A stretch of DNA of 9,130 bases, from positions 1 to 9,130 of the forward strand of contig CARXAY010000040.1 in NCBI GenBank assembly GCA_949093475.1. The letters run 5' to 3'. Origin of the DNA: an uncultured Oscillospiraceae bacterium (lineage in GTDB: Bacteria > Bacillota > Clostridia > Oscillospirales > Oscillospiraceae). Made by a program: the position numbers and the translations under genes. This document shows positions 5,353 through 9,130 of the stretch, one piece after another. Position 1 is the first letter of the stretch; every line of letters starts with the position of its first letter. The notes below the pieces were generated by a model. That model ran no database searches. It had not been told where the DNA came from and saw only the letters and a program-made list of their open reading frames with translations.

Positions 5353-6078
5353 ATGGAAAAGGCCATTATCGGCAAGAAGGTCGGCATGAGCCAGATCTTC
5401 AACGAAGCCGGCAAGGTCGTCCCGGTCACCGTCATTCAGGCGGGGCCCTGCACCGTGGTGCAGAAGAAGACTGAGGAAGTGGACGGCTACAGCGCCGTGC
5501 AGCTCGGCTTTGAGGACGTGCCGGAGCGCAAGCTCAACAAGCCGGAGATTGGACACCTCAAGAAGGCGGGCGACGCCCGGCTGAAGGTGCTCCGGGAGTT
5601 CAAGCTGGACAACGCCGCGGAGATGAACGTGGGCGACGTGATCACCTGCGAGACCTTTGCCGCGGGCGACCGGGTGGACGTGACCGGCATCAGCAAGGGC
5701 AAGGGCTTTGCGGGCGTGGTCAAGCGCTACGGCGCAGGCCGCACCCCTATGACCCACGGCGGCGGCCCGGTTCACCGCCACGCCGGCTCTATGGGCCCCG
5801 CCACCGACCCCAGCCGCATTTTTAAGGGCAAGATCGGCGCAGGCCACATGGGCAGCGAGCAGGTCACCGTGATGAATCTGGACATCGTTCAGGTGGACGC
5901 GGAGCTGGGCCTCATCGCCGTGTGCGGCGCCATCCCCGGGCCGAAGGGCGGCGTGGTGTGCGTCCGCTCCAGCGCCAAGAAGGTTCAGGAGAAGAAGGGC
6001 GAGGCCGGCGTGTCCAACAACCCGCAGAAGGCTTCCGCCCGTGTCAACCCGCAGAAGGCCTCTGCGCGTAATAAGTAA
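5353..6078 (+). CDS. rplC: 50S ribosomal protein L3 with extended, repeated C-terminal tail
   Basis: This L3 protein of 241 residues is an early assembly protein that contacts 23S rRNA near the peptidyl transferase centre. The MEKAIIGKKVGMSQIF start is typical, and the core GKGFAGVVKRYGAGRTPMTH followed by HRHAGSMGP and FKGKIGAGHMG forms the family signature and the loop reaching toward the active centre. The glutamine that PrmB methylates in the Escherichia coli loop has no obvious counterpart in GSMGPATDP. Bacterial L3 is usually about 205-215 residues; the extra 30 or so lie at the C terminus and include two tandem NPQKASAR units (residues 223-230 and 232-239). The ATG at 5353 follows AAGGAGG (5336-5342). 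The gene ends 20 nt before rplD. Confidence 0.99.
   Translation: MEKAIIGKKVGMSQIFNEAGKVVPVTVIQAGPCTVVQKKTEEVDGYSAVQLGFEDVPERKLNKPEIGHLKKAGDARLKVLREFKLDNAAEMNVGDVITCETFAAGDRVDVTGISKGKGFAGVVKRYGAGRTPMTHGGGPVHRHAGSMGPATDPSRIFKGKIGAGHMGSEQVTVMNLDIVQVDAELGLIAVCGAIPGPKGGVVCVRSSAKKVQEKKGEAGVSNNPQKASARVNPQKASARNK
6019..6069 (+). repeat. Tandem 27-bp-period repeat encoding the L3 tail
   Basis: Two 24-bp units (6019-6042 and 6046-6069), joined by one GTC codon, both encode NPQKASAR. They differ only at synonymous third positions (for example GCT TCC GCC against GCC TCT GCG). The protein repeat is exact although the DNA is not, which suggests either an old duplication or selection on the peptide. The added tail is basic, like many rRNA-binding ribosomal protein extensions. 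Confidence 0.9.
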
Positions 6079-6098
6079 GAGAAAGGAGAGTGTCAATC

Positions 6099-6719
6099 AT
6101 GCCTAAAGCGAACCTGTATGATATGTCCGGCAAGAAGAAGGGCCAAGTCGACCTCTCCGAGGCTGTGTTTGGCATTGAGCCCAACACCTTCGTAGTTCAC
6201 GACGTGGTGAAGAACCACTTGGCCAACTGCCGTCAGGGCACGCAGAGCGCGCTGACCCGCGCCGAGGTTTCCGGCGGCGGCAAGAAGCCTTGGCGTCAGA
6301 AGGGTACCGGCCGCGCCCGTCAGGGCAGCACCCGCGCCCCCCAGTGGACGCACGGCGGCATCGTGTTCGCCCCCAAGCCCCGGGATTACAGCTACACCCT
6401 CAACAAGAAGGTGAAGCGGCTGGCTCTGAAGTCCGCCCTGTCCGCCAAGGCGGCGGAGGGGAACGTGCTGGTGGTGGACGACCTGAACCTGAGCGCCGTC
6501 AAGACCAAGGAGATGCAGAAGTTCCTGAACGCGGTGGAGGCCAAGAAGGCCGTGCTCATCACCCCGGAGGTGCGCGAGACGGTGTACAAGTCCGCCCGCA
6601 ACATCCCCGGCGTCAGCACCACCACCGCCACCATCTTGAGCGTTTACGACATCGTCAACGCCAACCAGATCATTGTGGATAAGGCCGCGCTGGCCGTGAT
6701 CGAGGAGGTGTTCGCGTAA
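6099..6719 (+). CDS. rplD: 50S ribosomal protein L4
   Basis: This is a complete 206-residue L4 protein. It assembles early on 23S rRNA and sends a long loop into the peptide exit tunnel. The loop is visible around residues 44-92, with the basic stretch KKPWRQKGTGRARQGSTR and the following APQWTHGG and PKPRDYSYTLNKK segments. The C-terminal half contains the VLVVDDLNL strand and the usual VYDIVNANQIIVDKAAL ending. In Escherichia coli L4 represses its own operon through the S10 leader, which makes it the natural candidate regulator of the leader here, though this is not shown by sequence. The ATG at 6099 is chosen because it gives the typical MPKANLYD start and stands 10 nt from GGAG (6085-6088). 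An in-frame GTG at 6090 is too close to that SD. The stop overlaps the rplW start by 1 nt (TAATG). Confidence 0.98.
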   Translation: MPKANLYDMSGKKKGQVDLSEAVFGIEPNTFVVHDVVKNHLANCRQGTQSALTRAEVSGGGKKPWRQKGTGRARQGSTRAPQWTHGGIVFAPKPRDYSYTLNKKVKRLALKSALSAKAAEGNVLVVDDLNLSAVKTKEMQKFLNAVEAKKAVLITPEVRETVYKSARNIPGVSTTTATILSVYDIVNANQIIVDKAALAVIEEVFA

Positions 6720-7015
6720 TGAAGACCGCGTATGACATCATTAAGCGTCCCATCATCACCGAGCAGTCCATGTCCTTTACCGGTGACAAGCGGTACACCT
6801 TCGAGGTGGCCAAGGACGCCAACAAGATCGAGATCGCCAAGGCGGTCGAGGAAGCCTTCGGCGTGAAGGTGGCCAAGGTGAACACCATGCGGGTCATCGG
6901 CAAGATGAAGCGCATGGGCGCACAGCCCGCCGGCCGCCGCCCCAGCTGGAAAAAGGCGATGGTCACCCTCACCGCCGATTCCAAGCCCATCGAGCTGTTC
7001 GAGGGTATGGTGTAA
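6719..7015 (+). CDS. rplW: 50S ribosomal protein L23
   Basis: This is a complete 98-residue L23 protein. It lies at the exit of the peptide tunnel and forms the docking site for trigger factor and signal recognition particle. The opening AYDIIKRPIITEQS is characteristic, as is YTFEVAKDANKIEIAKAVEEAFGVKVAKVNT. A basic, glycine-containing segment (KMKRMGAQPAGRRPSWKKA) then binds rRNA, followed by the final strand. Length is normal for a bacterial L23. The ATG shares its A with the rplD TAA stop. Its SD, GAGGAGGTG (6702-6710), lies inside the last codons of rplD, so termination-reinitiation coupling should hold L4 and L23 at similar levels. Confidence 0.99.
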   Translation: MKTAYDIIKRPIITEQSMSFTGDKRYTFEVAKDANKIEIAKAVEEAFGVKVAKVNTMRVIGKMKRMGAQPAGRRPSWKKAMVTLTADSKPIELFEGMV

Positions 7016-7030
7016 GGGAGGAAATGAAAA

Positions 7031-7864
7031 ATGGCTATTAAAACCTATAAGCCCACAACGCCCTCCCGCCGCCACATGACCGTGAGCGCCTTCGAGGGCA
7101 TCGACAAAAAGGCCAAGCCCGAGCGCAGCCTGCTGGAGAATCTCCACAAGAACGCCGGCCGCAATAGCTATGGCCGCATCACCGTCCGCCACCGCGGCGG
7201 CGGCAACAAGAAGAAGTACCGCATCATCGACTTCAAGCGGGACAAGGAAGGGACGGCCAAGGTCATCAACCTGCAGTACGACCCCAACCGCTCCGCCAAC
7301 ATCGCCCTCATTGAGTATGAGGACGGGGAGCGCCGGTATATCCTCGCTCCTGTGGGCCTCAAGTCCGGCCACATCATTATGACCGGCGAACACGCCGACA
7401 TTCTCCCCGGCAACTGCCTGCCCATCAGCAAGATCCCCGTGGGCGAGATGATCCACTGCGTGGAGATCTACCCGGGCAAGGGCGCGCAGCTCGTCCGCTC
7501 CGCCGGTGTGGCTGCCCAGCTCATGGCTAAGGAGAACGGCATGGCGCAGGTGCGCCTCCCCTCCGGTGAGGTGCGCTATATCCGCGAGGAGTGCAAGGCC
7601 ACCATCGGTCAGGTGGGCAACGCCGACTGGGCCAACATCCAGATCGGCAAGGCCGGCCGCAAGCGCCACATGGGTTGGCGTCCCACCGTCCGCGGCTCGG
7701 TCATGAACCCCAATGACCACCCCCACGGCGGCGGCGAAGGCAAGAGCCCTGTGGGCCGTCCCGGCCCGGTTACCCCTTGGGGTAAGCCCGCCATGGGTTA
7801 CAAGACCCGCAAAAAGAAGAACCGCACCGAGCAGTTCATCGTCAAGCACCGCAACGCGAAGTAA
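7031..7864 (+). CDS. rplB: 50S ribosomal protein L2
   Basis: This complete 277-residue L2 protein, of the usual size, is one of the most conserved large-subunit proteins. It is needed for subunit joining and supports peptidyl transferase function. The RNA-binding core begins with HRGGGNKKKYRIIDFKR (residues 54-70). The family signature PTVRGSVMNPND spans residues 218-229. It is followed by H230, equivalent to the functionally important histidine 229 of Escherichia coli, within HPHGGGEG. The tail GKPAMGYKTRKKKN is typical. The ATG at 7031 follows GGGAGG just after the rplW stop. The rplB stop overlaps the SD of rpsS. Confidence 0.99.
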   Translation: MAIKTYKPTTPSRRHMTVSAFEGIDKKAKPERSLLENLHKNAGRNSYGRITVRHRGGGNKKKYRIIDFKRDKEGTAKVINLQYDPNRSANIALIEYEDGERRYILAPVGLKSGHIIMTGEHADILPGNCLPISKIPVGEMIHCVEIYPGKGAQLVRSAGVAAQLMAKENGMAQVRLPSGEVRYIREECKATIGQVGNADWANIQIGKAGRKRHMGWRPTVRGSVMNPNDHPHGGGEGKSPVGRPGPVTPWGKPAMGYKTRKKKNRTEQFIVKHRNAK

Positions 7865-7879
7865 GGAGGAGAGTAAAAT

Positions 7880-8152
7880 ATGTCTCGTAGCATTAAGAAA
7901 GGCCCGTTTTGCGCTCCTGAGCTGCTGAAGCGTGTGGACGAGCTGAACAAAGCCAACGACAAGAAAGTCCTCAAGACTTGGAGCCGGGCTTCCACCATTT
8001 TCCCCTCGTTCGTGGGACATACCTTTGCCGTCCACGACGGCCGCAAGCACGTCCCCGTGTATGTGACCGAGGATATGGTGGGCCACAAGCTGGGCGAATT
8101 TGCCCCCACCCGTACCTTTAAGGGTCACTCGGGCACCAAGACCGGGCAGTAA
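7880..8152 (+). CDS. rpsS: 30S ribosomal protein S19
   Basis: This is a complete 90-residue S19 protein. It sits in the head of the small subunit next to S13 and contacts the A-site finger of 23S rRNA. The start SRSIKKGPF and the C-terminal MVGHKLGEFAPTRTFKGH are hallmark sequences. The STIFPSFVGHTFAVHDGRKHVPVYVTEDM middle section is also as expected. AAGGAGG (7863-7869) overlaps the rplB stop codon, a compact arrangement favouring coordinated translation. Length and composition are normal, and nothing unusual was seen. Confidence 0.99.
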   Translation: MSRSIKKGPFCAPELLKRVDELNKANDKKVLKTWSRASTIFPSFVGHTFAVHDGRKHVPVYVTEDMVGHKLGEFAPTRTFKGHSGTKTGQ

Positions 8153-8166
8153 GGGGGTAAATGACA

Positions 8167-8499
8167 ATGGAAGCAAAAGCGTTTGTGAAGTATGTCCGCA
8201 TTTCCCCCCGTAAGGTGAGCATCGTGTGCGACCTGATCCGGGGCAAGAATGTGAAGGAGGCCGCCGCCATTCTGGCCAACGTGCCCAAGTCTGCGTGCGA
8301 GCCCCTGTCCAAGCTCCTCAAGAGCGCGGCAGCCAACGCCGAGAACAACCACCACATGGATCCCGAGAAGCTGTACGTGAGCGAGACCTTCGCCACCCCC
8401 GGCCCGATCATCAAGCGGATGATGCCCCGGGCGCAGGGCCGCGGTTACCGCATCAACAAGCGTACCTCTCACATCACCCTCGTGGTGAAAGAGCGCTAA
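8167..8499 (+). CDS. rplV: 50S ribosomal protein L22
   Basis: This 110-residue L22 protein is an early assembly protein whose long beta-hairpin lines the exit tunnel next to L4 and forms part of the macrolide-sensitive constriction. VRISPRKVSIVCDLIRGK begins the globular domain. The hairpin and terminal strand are seen in MMPRAQGRGYRINKRTSHITLVV. Two in-frame ATGs exist, at 8161 and 8167. The SD AAGGGGGT (8151-8158) can pair with the 16S tail through one G-U pair. It is only 3 nt from the first ATG but 9 nt from the second, so 8167 is preferred. The earlier start would add only Met-Thr. Confidence 0.96.
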   Translation: MEAKAFVKYVRISPRKVSIVCDLIRGKNVKEAAAILANVPKSACEPLSKLLKSAAANAENNHHMDPEKLYVSETFATPGPIIKRMMPRAQGRGYRINKRTSHITLVVKER

Positions 8500-8514
8500 G
8501 GGAGGAGAGAAGAT

Positions 8515-9130
8515 ATGGGACAGAAAGTGAATCCCCACGGTTTGCGCGTGGGTGTTATCAAAGACTGGGATTCCCGTTGGTTCGTCTCCAACGAGAAGGT
8601 GGGCGACCTGCTGGTGGAGGACTACAACCTCCGCAAGGATCTGAAGAAGCAGCTCTACGCCGCCGGCGTGCCCAAGATCGAGATCGAGCGTGACAACAAC
8701 AAAGTCCGCATCTATGTCCACTGCGCCCGCCCCGGCGTCATCATCGGTAAGGGCGGCGAGGACATCGAGAAGCTCCGCGCGGCGCTGGAGAAGAAGCTGG
8801 GCAAGAGCGTGGCCCTCAACATTGTCGAGGTCAAGAACCCCGACACCAACGCACAGCTTGTGGCGGAGAACATCGCCCAGCAGCTGGAGAAGCGCATCAG
8901 CCACCGCCGCGCCATGAAGAACGTCATGGGCCGCGCCATGCGCGCCGGCGCTCTGGGCATCAAGACCTGCTGCTCCGGCCGTCTCGGCGGCCGCGAGATC
9001 GCCGGTGTGGAGCATTACCATGACGGCACCATCCCCCTGCAGACCCTCCGCGCCGACATCGACTACGGCTTCGCCGAGGCTGCCACCACCTATGGCCGCA
9101 TCGGCGTGAAGGTGTGGATCTACAAGGGCG
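8515..9130 (+). CDS. rpsC: 30S ribosomal protein S3 (3' end cut by window edge)
   Basis: The 205 visible codons read as S3, which lies at the mRNA entry channel and contributes to the ribosome's helicase activity. The protein begins MGQKVNPHGLRVG, the standard S3 start. A type-II KH domain follows with its GxxG loop as IIGKGGEDI (G78-K79-G80-G81). The C-terminal domain contains GRLGGREIAGVE and PLQTLRADIDYGFAEAATTYGRIGVKVWIYKG, close to the normal end of the family (about 215-230 residues), so most of the gene is present. GGGAGGAGAG just after the rplV stop is the SD. By gene order rplP and rpmC should follow beyond the window. Confidence 0.98.
   Translation, partial: MGQKVNPHGLRVGVIKDWDSRWFVSNEKVGDLLVEDYNLRKDLKKQLYAAGVPKIEIERDNNKVRIYVHCARPGVIIGKGGEDIEKLRAALEKKLGKSVALNIVEVKNPDTNAQLVAENIAQQLEKRISHRRAMKNVMGRAMRAGALGIKTCCSGRLGGREIAGVEHYHDGTIPLQTLRADIDYGFAEAATTYGRIGVKVWIYKG

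Noticed and set aside
6090..6098. GTG at 6090 as an alternative start of L4.
   Set aside because: It lies directly against the SD and adds MSI before the typical MPKANLYD start.
6644..9021. Long minus-strand frames opposite the ribosomal protein genes.
   Set aside because: They mirror highly conserved ribosomal protein genes and have Leu/Ala/Gly/His-rich shadow composition with no SDs or motifs.

Overview
The window is a GC-rich Firmicutes-type chromosome segment. Shine-Dalgarno (SD) sequences are strong (AAGGAGG and close variants), promoters match the sigma-A consensus, and the ribosomal proteins look clostridial. Together with strong G/C bias at third codon positions, this suggests a high-GC gut clostridium of the Oscillospiraceae type (Flavonifractor, Oscillibacter or Intestinimonas relatives). 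That placement is inference; the window has no rRNA or other phylogenetic anchor.

Layout. (1) Positions 1-1518, minus strand: a two-gene unit of an M55-family D-aminopeptidase followed by a NYN-domain putative ribonuclease with a C-terminal LOTUS/OST-HTH module, cut by the left edge. The second gene's SD overlaps the first gene's stop codon. (2) Positions 1519-1671: a divergent regulatory region with two back-to-back sigma-A promoters. (3) Positions 1672-4611, plus strand: an LTA-synthase-like membrane sulfatase/phosphotransferase and a YihY/BrkB-family membrane protein. They are separated by a striking nested palindrome of about 110 nt. (4) Positions 4608-9130, plus strand: the S10 ribosomal protein operon in canonical order: rpsJ, rplC, rplD, rplW, rplB, rpsS, rplV and rpsC (cut by the right edge). 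It starts from a perfect TTGACA-N17-TATAAT promoter whose -35 box overlaps the stop codon of the preceding gene.

How it works together. Ribosomal proteins S10, L3, L4, L23, L2, S19, L22 and S3 are made from one polycistronic mRNA with tight, SD-driven spacing. Two places break that compactness: a leader of about 260 nt before rpsJ full of nested stems, including a terminator-like hairpin and a stem just before the SD, and a structured 132-nt spacer between rpsJ and rplC. Both are candidates for cis-acting autoregulatory RNA. The left half is mainly cell-envelope and RNA-metabolism genes with no evident functional link to the ribosomal operon.

No mobile-element genes, CRISPR arrays, tRNAs or rRNAs were seen. 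The observations most worth checking are the rpsJ leader, the palindrome between the two membrane-protein genes, and a tandemly repeated C-terminal tail on L3.
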